64,000 nt of DNA from Firmicutes bacterium UBA2116 (GTDB lineage: Bacteria > Bacillota > Clostridia > Tissierellales > Sedimentibacteraceae): the NCBI GenBank assembly GCA_002331025.1, contig DCYG01000005.1, positions 87,554 to 151,553 of the forward strand, written 5' to 3'. Below, piece after piece: positions 8,547 to 17,078 of the stretch (within the stretch, counting starts at the first letter, position 1; each line of letters starts with the position of its first letter). The notes under the pieces were generated by a model that was not told the DNA's origin, searched no databases, and saw nothing but the letters and a program-made list of their open reading frames with translations. Both the position numbers and the translations under genes were made by a program.

Positions 8547-9515
8547 ATGGAATTACACGAAGAAAATATATTAATAACAGATGACAAAAATCTTATTAAG
8601 CTATTAGGAATTCACGATAAAAATATTAAAATAATCAAAAGCTATTTCGATGTGAATATACTGGTAAGAAATGACATGATCAAGGTTACCGGAGACAAAA
8701 ATAAGGTTGAAGCTGTTGTTAAAGTATTAAAAGACATGATAAGTATAATCGGCTCTGAAGGTGAAATAACCGACCAAAAGGTTGTTTACTTAATTGAAGC
8801 AAATAGATCAAATTATAATATAGATTATAATGAAGTATTAAAGGAAGTTATCGTAACGACTGCATCCGGAAGAGTAATAAAGCCAAAAACAATCGGACAG
8901 AAAAGATATATGGACCTGATAAATTCCAAGGATGTTACGTTTGGAATCGGTCCTGCCGGCACAGGAAAGACGTATCTTGCTGTGGCAGCAGCCGTAAATG
9001 CTTTCAGAAAAAAGGAAGTAGAGCGTATCATACTTACGAGACCTGCTGTTGAGGCAGGAGAAAAATTGGGATTTTTGCCGGGAGATTTACAGGATAAGGT
9101 TGACCCTTACCTTAGACCTCTTTACGATGCATTATTCGATATAATGGGACCTGAAAACTATTTGAAGAATGTCGAGAAGCAATTAATTGAGGTTGCTCCC
9201 TTGGCTTACATGAGAGGACGAACTCTTGATTCTTCATTTATTATACTTGATGAGGCACAAAATACTACTAATGAACAGATGAAAATGTTCCTGACCCGCC
9301 TCGGTTATGGCTCTAAGGCAGTAATAACCGGCGATATAACACAGATTGACCTGCCTGAAGGTAAAAAATCAGGTCTTAAAACTGTACAAAGAATATTGAA
9401 GGATGTGGAAGACATCGGCTTTATGTATTTTCAAAACACTGATGTAGTAAGGCATAAATTGGTTCAGGATATTATAAAAGCATATGAAAGGCATGAGAAT
9501 AAGAAAAATGATTAA
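8547..9515 (+). CDS. phoH: PhoH-family ATPase
   Basis: Cytoplasmic P-loop ATPase/helicase-like protein of 322 residues. An N-terminal KH-like region (about residues 1-90) precedes the PhoH domain with Walker A GIGPAGTGKTYLA (about residue 135), the LTRPAVEAGEKLGFLPG segment and Walker B SFIILDEAQN. PhoH often lies beside ybeY and is thought to act with it in RNA metabolism; that is family knowledge, not shown here. A clear AGGAGGT site precedes the ATG. Its 3' end overlaps ybeY. The membrane HD-hydrolase gene often found between the two is absent. Confidence 0.93.
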   Translation: MELHEENILITDDKNLIKLLGIHDKNIKIIKSYFDVNILVRNDMIKVTGDKNKVEAVVKVLKDMISIIGSEGEITDQKVVYLIEANRSNYNIDYNEVLKEVIVTTASGRVIKPKTIGQKRYMDLINSKDVTFGIGPAGTGKTYLAVAAAVNAFRKKEVERIILTRPAVEAGEKLGFLPGDLQDKVDPYLRPLYDALFDIMGPENYLKNVEKQLIEVAPLAYMRGRTLDSSFIILDEAQNTTNEQMKMFLTRLGYGSKAVITGDITQIDLPEGKKSGLKTVQRILKDVEDIGFMYFQNTDVVRHKLVQDIIKAYERHENKKND

Positions 9516-9954
9516 TATATTATTTGATGATAGGCAGGATTTTATAGAAATCAACGGGGATAATTGCGGGGCAATTGAAAAAGCAATTGAAGAGGTAATA
9601 AAAGCCGAGGAGTTAGAAGGGGATTTTGAGGTCAGCGTATCCTTTGTCACCAACGAAGAAATAAAAGAGTTGAACAAAGAATTCAGAAACGTTGACAGCG
9701 AAACGGATGTTTTATCCTTTCCTATGGATGATGAGTTTGAAGGTGTGGTATTGCTGGGGGACATAGTGCTTTCAACTCAGAGAATAATCGAACAAGCTAA
9801 CGATTTCGGTCACAGCTTAGAAAGAGAGATGGCTTATTTGACGGTTCACAGCATGCTGCATCTATTAGGCTACGACCACATGAATGATGATGAAAAGTCA
9901 GAAATGCGTTCAAGGGAAAAAGAAATAATGAAGAAACTTCAAATATTTAAATAA
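9508..9954 (+). CDS. ybeY: Endoribonuclease YbeY
   Basis: Zinc-dependent single-strand endoribonuclease involved in 16S rRNA 3' end maturation and ribosome quality control. The metal-binding motif HSMLHLLGYDH (H-x3-H-x5-H) is intact, as are ELNKEFRNVDSETDVLSFP and the GDIVLS segment. Three in-frame ATG codons are available (9484, 9493, 9508); ATG 9508 gives MINILFDD, which best matches the family's start, at 148 residues. It overlaps the end of phoH by 8 bp, so the two are probably translated together. Confidence 0.93.
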   Translation: MINILFDDRQDFIEINGDNCGAIEKAIEEVIKAEELEGDFEVSVSFVTNEEIKELNKEFRNVDSETDVLSFPMDDEFEGVVLLGDIVLSTQRIIEQANDFGHSLEREMAYLTVHSMLHLLGYDHMNDDEKSEMRSREKEIMKKLQIFK

Positions 9955-9964
9955 GGAAAAGCAA

Positions 9965-11023
9965 ATGAAAAAATTACTTATATTTATATTAGCTGCTTTT
10001 ATGCTTACATCCTGCTCTGAAAAAGCAAATCAGCCTCTTGATATGGAGTCGGAATCAGAGAAGGAAGAAATATCAGGTATCGAAGAAATTGAATCAGAGC
10101 TTGAGGAAGATGATCCTAATAAAATAGTATCTCCGCTGGATGGCTTAAAATATTATCCGGAAGAGCTTTCTCTGAGACCTGTTGCGGTTTCTTTAGACAA
10201 CCATCCCCGCGCCAGATGGCAGGCAGGACTAAAGGATGCCGAAATAGTTTATGAATTTCAGGTTGAGTTTCCTTATACAAGGTACTTGGCCATATATTTG
10301 GCTAAGCAGCCCGAAATGGTAGGGCCTGTACGAAGTGCAAGACCGTATATTATTTATTATGCCTTAGAAAATGACGGTATATTTGTTCATGTGGGAGGGA
10401 GCGAGGATGCTTTCAGCGAAATAAAAAGATTGCAGGCGGCAGAAATTGACGGTTTGTATTCCGGTGCTATGTGGAGATACAATGATACGGGGAAATATGC
10501 TCCACATAACATGTATACCACATTAAAGTCAATAAGGGATGAAGCAAAAAGATTGGGGTTCAGAACCGAAGCAAGCTTCGAAAAATATAACTTTAGCGAA
10601 GCCGGCTCAAAGCTGTCGGTAAAATATAAGGACAGCTTCAAGGCAAATAAAATAAATATTGAATACAATAAAGATAATACTACAGATTATACATATAATA
10701 AAGATTCAAAGTTATATTTACGTTTTAAAGACAAGGAAGAGCATATCGATGAATTGTACAAGGAGCAATTAACAGCTAAAAATATAATTGTGCTGGAGCA
10801 GCCTAAAAGTGTACTGGATTCTGTAGGGAGATTATATTTAGAATCAATTGGAACAGGTAAGGGTATTTACTTCACTGAAGGTGAGGGAATACTTATAACC
10901 TGGACAAAGAAAAGTGAAAAGGACAGAACAAGATTTTACATAAATGATACAGAGCTTAAATTAAATCCGGGCAACACATGGATACAGATTGTAGACAGCG
11001 TCGAATCTGTAACAAATGAATAA
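9965..11023 (+). CDS. yerB: DUF3048 (YerB-type) lipoprotein
   Basis: Secreted lipoprotein of 352 residues. The first 18 residues form a lipoprotein signal ending in LTSC, followed by a Glu/Ser-rich linker (about residues 24-50). The mature domain is DUF3048: SPLDGL near the start, RPVAVSLDNHPRARWQAG, and the highly conserved VGPVRSARPYI. The C-terminal half, with YFTEGEGILITWTK, fits the domain that usually follows. Function is unknown in the family; a cell-surface role is implied by the signal. AAGGAAAAG precedes the ATG. Confidence 0.85.
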   Translation: MKKLLIFILAAFMLTSCSEKANQPLDMESESEKEEISGIEEIESELEEDDPNKIVSPLDGLKYYPEELSLRPVAVSLDNHPRARWQAGLKDAEIVYEFQVEFPYTRYLAIYLAKQPEMVGPVRSARPYIIYYALENDGIFVHVGGSEDAFSEIKRLQAAEIDGLYSGAMWRYNDTGKYAPHNMYTTLKSIRDEAKRLGFRTEASFEKYNFSEAGSKLSVKYKDSFKANKINIEYNKDNTTDYTYNKDSKLYLRFKDKEEHIDELYKEQLTAKNIIVLEQPKSVLDSVGRLYLESIGTGKGIYFTEGEGILITWTKKSEKDRTRFYINDTELKLNPGNTWIQIVDSVESVTNE

Positions 11024-11040
11024 TATGAAAGGGTGATATA

Positions 11041-11433
11041 ATGGAAGATAAATTACTGATTAAAATTGCTATGGAAGCAAGGGAGAAATCATACAGCCCA
11101 TATTCAAACTTTAAGGTTGGAGCGGCAGTATACACTAAAAGCGGCAAGGTCTTTACCGGCTGCAATATTGAATCTGCCTCCTATACTCCGACCATCTGCG
11201 CCGAAAGAGTTGCAATTTCAAAATGTATATCAGAAGGCTACAAGGATATAGAAAAAATAGCCGTTGTCGGCAGCAATATAAAAACATCCTTTCCATGCGG
11301 TGTATGCAGACAATTTATGGTTGAATTCGGTAAGGATATGAAGGTTATATGTGCAAAAAATATAGATTCATACGAAGTTTATACACTAAAGGAACTTCTG
11401 CCCAACAGTTTTGGTCCGGAGGACTTGGAATAG
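11041..11433 (+). CDS. cdd: Cytidine deaminase
   Basis: Deaminates cytidine and deoxycytidine to uridine in pyrimidine salvage. At 130 residues it is the homotetrameric short form. The zinc site is complete: Cys-Ala-Glu in TICAERVAI (about residues 52-60) and PCGVCRQ (about residues 85-91). The SPYSNFKVGAA start motif is present. AAAGGGTGATA precedes the ATG. It sits between the DUF3048 gene and era, a common clostridial order, with era 16 bp downstream. Confidence 0.97.
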   Translation: MEDKLLIKIAMEAREKSYSPYSNFKVGAAVYTKSGKVFTGCNIESASYTPTICAERVAISKCISEGYKDIEKIAVVGSNIKTSFPCGVCRQFMVEFGKDMKVICAKNIDSYEVYTLKELLPNSFGPEDLE

Positions 11434-11449
11434 AAAGAAGAGGAGAAAC

Positions 11450-12349
11450 ATGTTTAAATCAGGATTTGTAACGATAATAGGAAGACCAAATGTAGGTAAA
11501 TCAACGTTAATGAACTCAATGATCGGTGAGAAAATTTCAATAATGTCGGATAAACCTCAGACAACGAGAAACAAAATAAGGACTGTCTATACTGATGATG
11601 AGGCTCAAATTGTATTTTTAGATACACCTGGTATACATAAGCCAAAAAATCAGCTTGGAGAATTCATGAATACCGAGGTTGATTCTGCCTTGGACGGAAT
11701 GGATGTATTGATTATGATTACCGATGAGTTCAACAAGGTTGGACCGGGAGATGAGTTTATCATTGAGAAAATTAAAGATTTAAAAACAAAAAAAATATTG
11801 ATAATAAATAAAATTGATAAATTCAGTCAGGAAGCTGTCATAAAAATTGCTCAGGAATTTGATAAATATAAAGCTTTTGATGATATTTTACCCATGTCGG
11901 CTATTAAAAATGTAGGAGTGGATTCCTTAATTAAATTAATAATTAAATATTTAAAGCCGGGACCTATGTATTTCCCGTCAGATTATATAACCGACAGACC
12001 GGAGCGCTTTGTTGTTTCCGAAATTATCAGAGAAAAAACTTTGTTGTATCTGAACGAAGAAGTTCCTCACGGAATTGCCGTTGAAATAGAGGAAATGAAG
12101 GAAAGAAAAAACAAGGACCTTGTTGATATAAGAGCTAATATTCTGTGTGAGAAAAAATCACACAAAAGTATTATAATAGGTAAGGACGGCAGAAAAATCA
12201 AGGGAATCGGTAAAAGTGCAAGAGAAGATATCGAAAGATTGCTGGGTAGTCAGGTTAATCTCCAATTATTTGTAAAAATTTCTGAAAATTGGCGAGATAA
12301 CAATTATTTATTAAGATCCTTGGGTTATGACAAGAGACATGATAGTTGA
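11450..12349 (+). CDS. era: GTPase Era
   Basis: Essential GTPase that binds 16S rRNA and assists 30S subunit assembly. Length is 299 residues. GTP-binding motifs are in order: G1 GRPNVGKS, G2 region KPQTTRN, G3 DTPGIH, G4 NKID, G5 SAIKN. The C-terminal KH domain follows (HKSIIIGKDGRKIKGIG). A TTG at 11411 inside cdd is in frame, but AGAGGAGAAAC places the start at ATG 11450. The 3' end overlaps recO by 23 bp. Confidence 0.97.
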   Translation: MFKSGFVTIIGRPNVGKSTLMNSMIGEKISIMSDKPQTTRNKIRTVYTDDEAQIVFLDTPGIHKPKNQLGEFMNTEVDSALDGMDVLIMITDEFNKVGPGDEFIIEKIKDLKTKKILIINKIDKFSQEAVIKIAQEFDKYKAFDDILPMSAIKNVGVDSLIKLIIKYLKPGPMYFPSDYITDRPERFVVSEIIREKTLLYLNEEVPHGIAVEIEEMKERKNKDLVDIRANILCEKKSHKSIIIGKDGRKIKGIGKSAREDIERLLGSQVNLQLFVKISENWRDNNYLLRSLGYDKRHDS

Positions 12350-13052
12350 TGAAGTATTAATTCTAAAGGAAGTAATTTATAAAGAAAATGATAAAATACT
12401 TCATGCTCTGTCAAGAGAAAACGGTAAAATTCAATTGCTTTCAAAAGGAGCTAAGAAAAGCAATTCTCATTTAATCAACGTTTCTCAGTTGTTTGCTTAT
12501 TCAAGATGCTCGCTGGCAAAATCAAAGGATATGTTCATAATAACACATGCAGAGCTGATTGATAATTTTTACGGTTTGAAGAACAATATGGAAGCTTTCT
12601 TTTATGGAAGCTATATATTAGAGCTGATAAGCTATGTTGCCGGAGAAAATGAAATGGATTCCCGTGTTTTTGATATGACGGTTTCAATAATTAAATATTT
12701 GAGTGAAACAGATAAGGATTACAATAAATTAGTAGCCGCTTATGAATTAAAATTGATTTCAATGCTTGGATACAAACCGGATTTTAAGCTTTGTATATCA
12801 TGCGGAAGTGAAATACAGGGAAATGCAAAGTTTTCAATTCAGGAAGGCGGCTTATTTTGCGGCGATTGCGTAAATTATGGAAGTGGAATAAATGTTACCT
12901 ACAGTGAAATACTAACAATGGAAAGAATTTTAAAAACTAAATTCGAATATATAAATTCTATTGACGTTACAGCCAACATATTAAGCTTAATAAGAAACTT
13001 CTTATTTTACTATATTGGCAAGGATAATTTTACAACTTTAAAATTACTATAA
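12327..13052 (+). CDS. recO: DNA repair protein RecO
   Basis: Recombination mediator that helps load RecA at gaps. It has the N-terminal OB fold (DKILHALSRENGKIQLLSKGAKK) and the C-terminal zinc motif with cysteines in ISCGSE and CGDC (residues about 153-178). Length of 241 is usual. It starts inside era; ATG 12327 and ATG 12339 are both possible and no strong ribosome site chooses between them, suggesting coupling to era translation. The era-recO order is widespread. Confidence 0.93.
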   Translation: MTRDMIVDEVLILKEVIYKENDKILHALSRENGKIQLLSKGAKKSNSHLINVSQLFAYSRCSLAKSKDMFIITHAELIDNFYGLKNNMEAFFYGSYILELISYVAGENEMDSRVFDMTVSIIKYLSETDKDYNKLVAAYELKLISMLGYKPDFKLCISCGSEIQGNAKFSIQEGGLFCGDCVNYGSGINVTYSEILTMERILKTKFEYINSIDVTANILSLIRNFLFYYIGKDNFTTLKLL

Positions 13053-13068
13053 AAGGAAGGTACAATCC

Positions 13069-13686
13069 ATGGAAAATGAAAATTTAAAAAAAATCGATGA
13101 TATTCTTAAGCGCACAGATACAGATTATTCGACTGCTAAGAAAGCACTTGAGGATGCAAACGGAGACGTGCTCGATGCAATAATTATGATTGAAAACCAA
13201 AACAAGAGCAACTCCTATACAAAAAGTAATAAAGGTGAGCAAATATTCAACCAGCTGAAGGATATACTTGCAAGGGGTAATGCGACGAAGATTACAATAA
13301 AGAAAAACAACGAAATAATTGTTAATCTGCCTGTTACGGCAGGAATTATAGGTGCTTTTGCTGCTCCATTTTTGTCTGCCGCAGGGATTACAGCCGCACT
13401 ATTGACACAATGCTCCGTAGAAATAACTCAAGCAGACGGCAACGTGGTTAATCTCGGACATAAAGTTGAGCAAGGTGTGGATATTGTTAAGGATGCAATG
13501 CAGGATGTGAGACAGGGTGCCGAAAATTTGAAAAATGATTTTATGAGCAGTACTAATGAATTTAAAAATGAATTTAAGAACAGCGCAAATGAGTTCAAAA
13601 ATGATTTTAAAAACAGCGCAAATGAATTTAAAAATGACATAAAGGACGATTTCACATATTCATACAAGGATGATGATGAATTTTAA
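13069..13686 (+). CDS. UBA-like/DUF4342 protein with C-terminal 11-residue repeats
   Basis: Protein of 205 residues in three parts. Residues about 5-45 form a UBA/TS-N-like helical module (DDILKRTDTDYSTAKKALED). Residues about 60-125 match DUF4342, with TKITIKKNNEIIVNLPVTAG and a hydrophobic segment IGAFAAPFLSAAG that may touch the membrane. The last 50 residues are three copies of an 11-residue amphipathic repeat of form NSANEFKNDFK. AAGGAAGG precedes the ATG. It follows recO by 16 bp and precedes the glyS leader. Function unknown; DUF4342 proteins are common in clostridia. Confidence 0.8.
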   Translation: MENENLKKIDDILKRTDTDYSTAKKALEDANGDVLDAIIMIENQNKSNSYTKSNKGEQIFNQLKDILARGNATKITIKKNNEIIVNLPVTAGIIGAFAAPFLSAAGITAALLTQCSVEITQADGNVVNLGHKVEQGVDIVKDAMQDVRQGAENLKNDFMSSTNEFKNEFKNSANEFKNDFKNSANEFKNDIKDDFTYSYKDDDEF

Positions 13687-13695
13687 AAGAAATTC

Positions 13696-13724
13696 TTGAC
13701 ATTAATTCTTAATTTTGTTACATT
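13696..13724 (+). promoter_or_regulatory. Sigma-A promoter of the glyS T-box transcript
   Basis: TTGACA (13696-13701), 17-bp spacer, TACATT (13719-13724). Perfect -35, moderate -10. It starts just after the preceding gene and feeds the T-box leader. Confidence 0.65.
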
Positions 13725-13730
13725 AAGATT

Positions 13731-13925
13731 AATGTTGAGGCAATGAGAAAGAAGAGTAAACTATAAAGAATTTATAGAGAGTCAGGTGTGGTGGAAGCTG
13801 ATAAGGAAGTATAGTTGAAGGGAGCTTTTGAGTCAATTATTTTAAGAGGATAAAGCAATGCTTTATCAAATAGGGTGGAACCGCGGAATTAATCTTTCGT
13901 CCCTATACGGGATGGAAGATTTTTT
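13731..13925 (+). promoter_or_regulatory. T-box leader controlling glyS
   Basis: The diagnostic T-box AGGGTGGAACCGCG is at 13872-13885. It is followed by a terminator with arms AATCTTTCGTCCC (13891-13903) and GGGATGGAAGATT (13909-13921) plus a T-run. The AGAGAG element of stem I is near 13774, and the stem base can pair TAAAGAATT with AATTATTTTA. Uncharged tRNA should favour the antiterminator. Glycine is inferred from the downstream gene; I could not assign the specifier codon with confidence. Confidence 0.9.
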
Positions 13926-13980
13926 GTATACTATTTTAATATCTCAATCCCATTTAAATAAAATGTTAATGGAGGCAATC

Positions 13981-15375
13981 ATGGCAAAAAACGAAAAAAA
14001 CAAATTAGAAAAACTTGTTTCTCTTTCTAAATCGAGAGGTATAATTTTTCCCGGCTCGGAAATTTACGGTGGTCTGGCAAATACATGGGATTATGGACCG
14101 CTGGGTGTAGAAATAAAAAATAACGTGAAAAAAGCTTGGTGGAAAAAATTTATACAAGAAAGTCCATACAATGTAGGACTTGATTCGGCCATACTTATGA
14201 ATCCCACAACCTGGGTAGCTTCGGGTCACGTAGGAGGATTCAGTGATCCTTTGATGGATTGCAAGGAATGTAAGGCAAGGTTCAGAGCGGATAAATTAAT
14301 AGAAGATTACATGAGAGAAAATGATGAGGTGCAAATTGTAGACGGCTGGTCTAATTCTCAAATGGAAACTTATATTTCAGAAAATAATATTAAATGTCCT
14401 GAGTGCGGAAAACATGATTTCACATCAATCAGGAAATTTAATTTAATGTTTAAAACATTTCAGGGCGTTACCGAAGATTCTCAGTCAGAAATATTTTTAA
14501 GACCAGAAACGGCTCAGGGTATATTTGTAAACTTTAAGAATGTGGCTCGTTCCACAAGAAAGAAAATACCTTTCGGAATTGGACAAATTGGTAAATCCTT
14601 CAGAAACGAAATTACTCCGGGTAACTTTACATTCAGAACGAGAGAGTTCGAACAAATGGAGTTAGAATTTTTCTGTGAGCCGGGTAAGGATTTGGAATGG
14701 TTCTATTATTGGAAGGATTTCTGCATGAATTGGTTGTTATCCTTAGGTATGACAAAAGAAAATGTGCGTTTCAGAGATCACGATCCTGCAGAACTATCTC
14801 ACTACAGCAACGCTACGACAGACATAGAATATTTATTCCCGTTCGGTTGGGGAGAGCTTTGGGGTATAGCTGACAGAACAGATTTTGACTTAAAGGCTCA
14901 TATAACTACTTCAGGAGAGGACTTGTCCTATCAGGACCCTGTAACGAACGAAAAATACGTTCCGTATTGTATTGAACCATCACTTGGTGCTGACAGAGTT
15001 ATGCTTGCGCTGTTAGTTGACGCGTACAATGAAGAAATGCTCGAAGATGGAACCGAAAGAGTTGTGTTAAAGCTTCATCCTGCTCTTGCACCATATAAGG
15101 CTGCAGTATTGCCGCTGACTAAAAAATTAAACGATCAGGCATCAGAAGTTTATCACAAGCTGCAGAAAAGCTTTAACGTGGATTATGACGATGCGGGAAG
15201 TATAGGTAAGAGATACAGACGACACGATGAGGTTGGAACTCCGTACTGCATAACTTTCGATTTTGATTCTCTTGAAGATAATTCTGTTACGATAAGAGAC
15301 AGAGACACAATGGAGCAAGTCAGAGTTAAAATAGATGATTTAGAGAATTACATTAGCGAAAAAATAAGATTCTAA
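13981..15375 (+). CDS. glyS: Glycyl-tRNA synthetase (single-chain, alpha2 type)
   Basis: Charges tRNA-Gly. This is the homodimeric, eukaryote/archaea-like form rather than the GlyQ/GlyS pair. Length 464 residues from ATG 13981, which has GGAGGCAATC in front; an in-frame ATG at 13858 lies inside the T-box and is not a start. Class II motifs are visible: the N-terminal [20 protein letters not shown], motif 2 region [20 protein letters not shown], and motif 3 [15 protein letters not shown] zinc-binding CPECGKH insert is present. The C-terminal anticodon-binding domain begins near ERVVLKLHP. Confidence 0.97.
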   Translation: MAKNEKNKLEKLVSLSKSRGIIFPGSEIYGGLANTWDYGPLGVEIKNNVKKAWWKKFIQESPYNVGLDSAILMNPTTWVASGHVGGFSDPLMDCKECKARFRADKLIEDYMRENDEVQIVDGWSNSQMETYISENNIKCPECGKHDFTSIRKFNLMFKTFQGVTEDSQSEIFLRPETAQGIFVNFKNVARSTRKKIPFGIGQIGKSFRNEITPGNFTFRTREFEQMELEFFCEPGKDLEWFYYWKDFCMNWLLSLGMTKENVRFRDHDPAELSHYSNATTDIEYLFPFGWGELWGIADRTDFDLKAHITTSGEDLSYQDPVTNEKYVPYCIEPSLGADRVMLALLVDAYNEEMLEDGTERVVLKLHPALAPYKAAVLPLTKKLNDQASEVYHKLQKSFNVDYDDAGSIGKRYRRHDEVGTPYCITFDFDSLEDNSVTIRDRDTMEQVRVKIDDLENYISEKIRF

Positions 15376-15376
15376 A

Positions 15377-15489
15377 ATAAATAGATTGGCAATTGATAAG
15401 CGATTGACGGGCAATAGATTTGCGATTGAAAAAACAATTGCAAATCCGTTGCTAATCTATTGAAGTCAACTGCAAATCCATTGTCTAAG
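15377..15489 (+). repeat. CAATTG-rich palindromic repeat, copy A
   Basis: About 110 bp that folds on itself: GATTTGCGATTG / CAATTGCAAATC around an AAAAAA loop, extended by CAATAGATT / AATCTATTG. It shares TTGCTAATCTATTG and GTCAACTGCAAATC with a repeat at 63146-63258, and shorter blocks with 45366-45426. Confidence 0.65.
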
Positions 15490-15491
15490 GG

Positions 15492-16118
15492 GTGATCCGT
15501 ATAAAATTATCAGACAGACAAAATCAAATAATTGAAATAATAGAAAAGCTCCAACCTGTAACCGGAGAAACGATAGCTGAAAAAATAGGTCTTACAAGAG
15601 CAACACTCCGACCTGATTTGGCGGTTTTATCCATGTGCGGCCTGATTAATGCAAAACCGAAGGTTGGATATTATATATCGAATAAAAAAAGCAACAGAGA
15701 TATAGTAGAAAAATTATCAGCAATAAAAGTATCGGATATTAAATCACTTCCCATAAATGTAACTGAATCCACAAGCGTTTACGATGCGATAGTAACTTTA
15801 TTTTTAGAAAATGTAGGTACATTGTTCGTAGTGGAGGATGAGGCATTAAAAGGTGTAATATCAAGGAAGGACTTACTGAAGGCATCCATGGGAGGAAAAG
15901 ATTTAAATGCCATCCCCGTGGGTATAGTAATGACAAGGATGCCTAAAATCATATATTGTTTGGAAGAGGATTCAATTTTAGAAGCAGCAGAAAAAATCAT
16001 AGAGCATGAAATAGATTGTATACCGATTATAACCCATTTACCAAACAATAAAGTAAAGGCAATCGGAAGAATTTCAAAAACTAATATAACAAATGTTTTA
16101 TTAGAAATAACCAAATAA
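15492..16118 (+). CDS. CcpN/YqzB-like HTH and CBS-domain transcriptional regulator
   Basis: Regulator of 208 residues: an N-terminal winged HTH (LTRATLRPDLAVLSMCGLI, about residues 31-49) and two CBS domains (about residues 75-205) that in this family sense nucleotides. In Bacillus the homologue CcpN represses gluconeogenic genes. The next gene, ppsR, regulates pyruvate phosphate dikinase, so a role in PEP/pyruvate carbon flow fits. The start is GTG 15492, chosen because the protein then begins like the family (IKLSDRQ); the AAGGGG site lies very close to it, so the start is somewhat uncertain. Confidence 0.85.
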   Translation: MIRIKLSDRQNQIIEIIEKLQPVTGETIAEKIGLTRATLRPDLAVLSMCGLINAKPKVGYYISNKKSNRDIVEKLSAIKVSDIKSLPINVTESTSVYDAIVTLFLENVGTLFVVEDEALKGVISRKDLLKASMGGKDLNAIPVGIVMTRMPKIIYCLEEDSILEAAEKIIEHEIDCIPIITHLPNNKVKAIGRISKTNITNVLLEITK

Positions 16119-16128
16119 AGAGGTGCAT

Positions 16129-16944
16129 ATGGAGAAGATTAATATTTACGCTGTTTCGGATTCCTTGGGAGAAACTGCCGAGCAGGTGGCAAAAGCGGTA
16201 ATCAGACAGTTTGACTTGGCTGATTTTGATATAAAAAAGGTATCCTATATAAATGATAAGGAATCGATAGATCATTTAATACAAAAAGCATCAGATGAAA
16301 ACGCATTTATAGTATTTACTTTGGTGGTTGAAGAGCTCAGAGATTATATGATTGAAAAAGCTTCGGAATACAACCTTGACGCAGTTGATATAATGACACC
16401 TATTTTATTTCCTTTAGTTAAAAAATTGGGCTTAGCTCCTAAAAACGAGCCCGGTCTTTTACGTCAGCTTGACGAAAAATATTTTAAAAGAGTGGAATCA
16501 GTGGAATTTGCAGTAAAGTATGATGACGGAAAAGATACGAGGGGAATTCTTTTGGCAGACGTAGTTCTGATAGGGGTATCAAGGACATCTAAGACACCGC
16601 TTTCTATGTATCTGGCCCACAAAAATTTAAAGGTTGCAAATATTCCGTTAGTTCCTGAAGTCAGCTTGCCTGAAGAGCTAAAGTTAATATCTCCTAAAAG
16701 AATAATAGGCCTGACTTTAAATGTGGAAAATCTGAATAAAATCAGAAAAGAACGCCTTAAGGCAATGGGACTGAGGGATACGGCAAACTATGCCAATATG
16801 GAAAGAATTTTCGAGGAACTTGAATATTCGGAAAAGGTGATGAAAAACTTAAAGTGCAAAATAATTGATACAACCAACAAAGCAGTTGAAGAAACCGCAT
16901 CAATTATTCTTGACTACATATCCGAAAACGAAATAAAAAAATAA
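16129..16944 (+). CDS. ppsR: Pyruvate, phosphate dikinase regulatory protein (bifunctional kinase/phosphorylase)
   Basis: DUF299-family protein that inactivates PPDK by ADP-dependent threonine phosphorylation and reactivates it by Pi-dependent removal. Length 271 residues. The P-loop GVSRTSKTPLSMYLA (about residues 150-164) and the N-terminal IYAVSDSLGETAEQVAKA are intact. ATG 16129 is preferred over GTG 16123, which overlaps the AGAGGTG site. No ppdK gene is in the window; pairing with the CcpN-like gene just upstream is conserved in Firmicutes. Confidence 0.93.
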   Translation: MEKINIYAVSDSLGETAEQVAKAVIRQFDLADFDIKKVSYINDKESIDHLIQKASDENAFIVFTLVVEELRDYMIEKASEYNLDAVDIMTPILFPLVKKLGLAPKNEPGLLRQLDEKYFKRVESVEFAVKYDDGKDTRGILLADVVLIGVSRTSKTPLSMYLAHKNLKVANIPLVPEVSLPEELKLISPKRIIGLTLNVENLNKIRKERLKAMGLRDTANYANMERIFEELEYSEKVMKNLKCKIIDTTNKAVEETASIILDYISENEIKK

Positions 16945-16976
16945 TTTTGTGAATATACAAATAATGTACGTTTTCT

Positions 16977-17051
16977 GTCATTCCGAGCGTAAGTGAGGAA
17001 TCTCAGGTTTTTAAATGCTGAGATCCTTCGAGCCAAAACTCTCAGGATGAC
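16977..17051 (+). repeat. 75-bp imperfect palindrome, GAGATCCTTCG...GGATGAC family
   Basis: Begins GTCATTCCGAG and ends CTCTCAGGATGAC; the centre pairs GAATCTCAG with CTGAGATCC around GTTTTTAAATG. Half-copies occur at 29315-29342 and 52550-52574. It fills most of the ppsR-dgt gap. Confidence 0.65.
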
Positions 17052-17078
17052 AAATATAATTATCAGGGGGTGATAATA

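Noticed and set aside
13858..13980. Longer glyS N-terminus starting at ATG 13858
   Set aside because: This stretch is the T-box and its terminator; the ATG at 13981 has a strong ribosome site and matches the family start.
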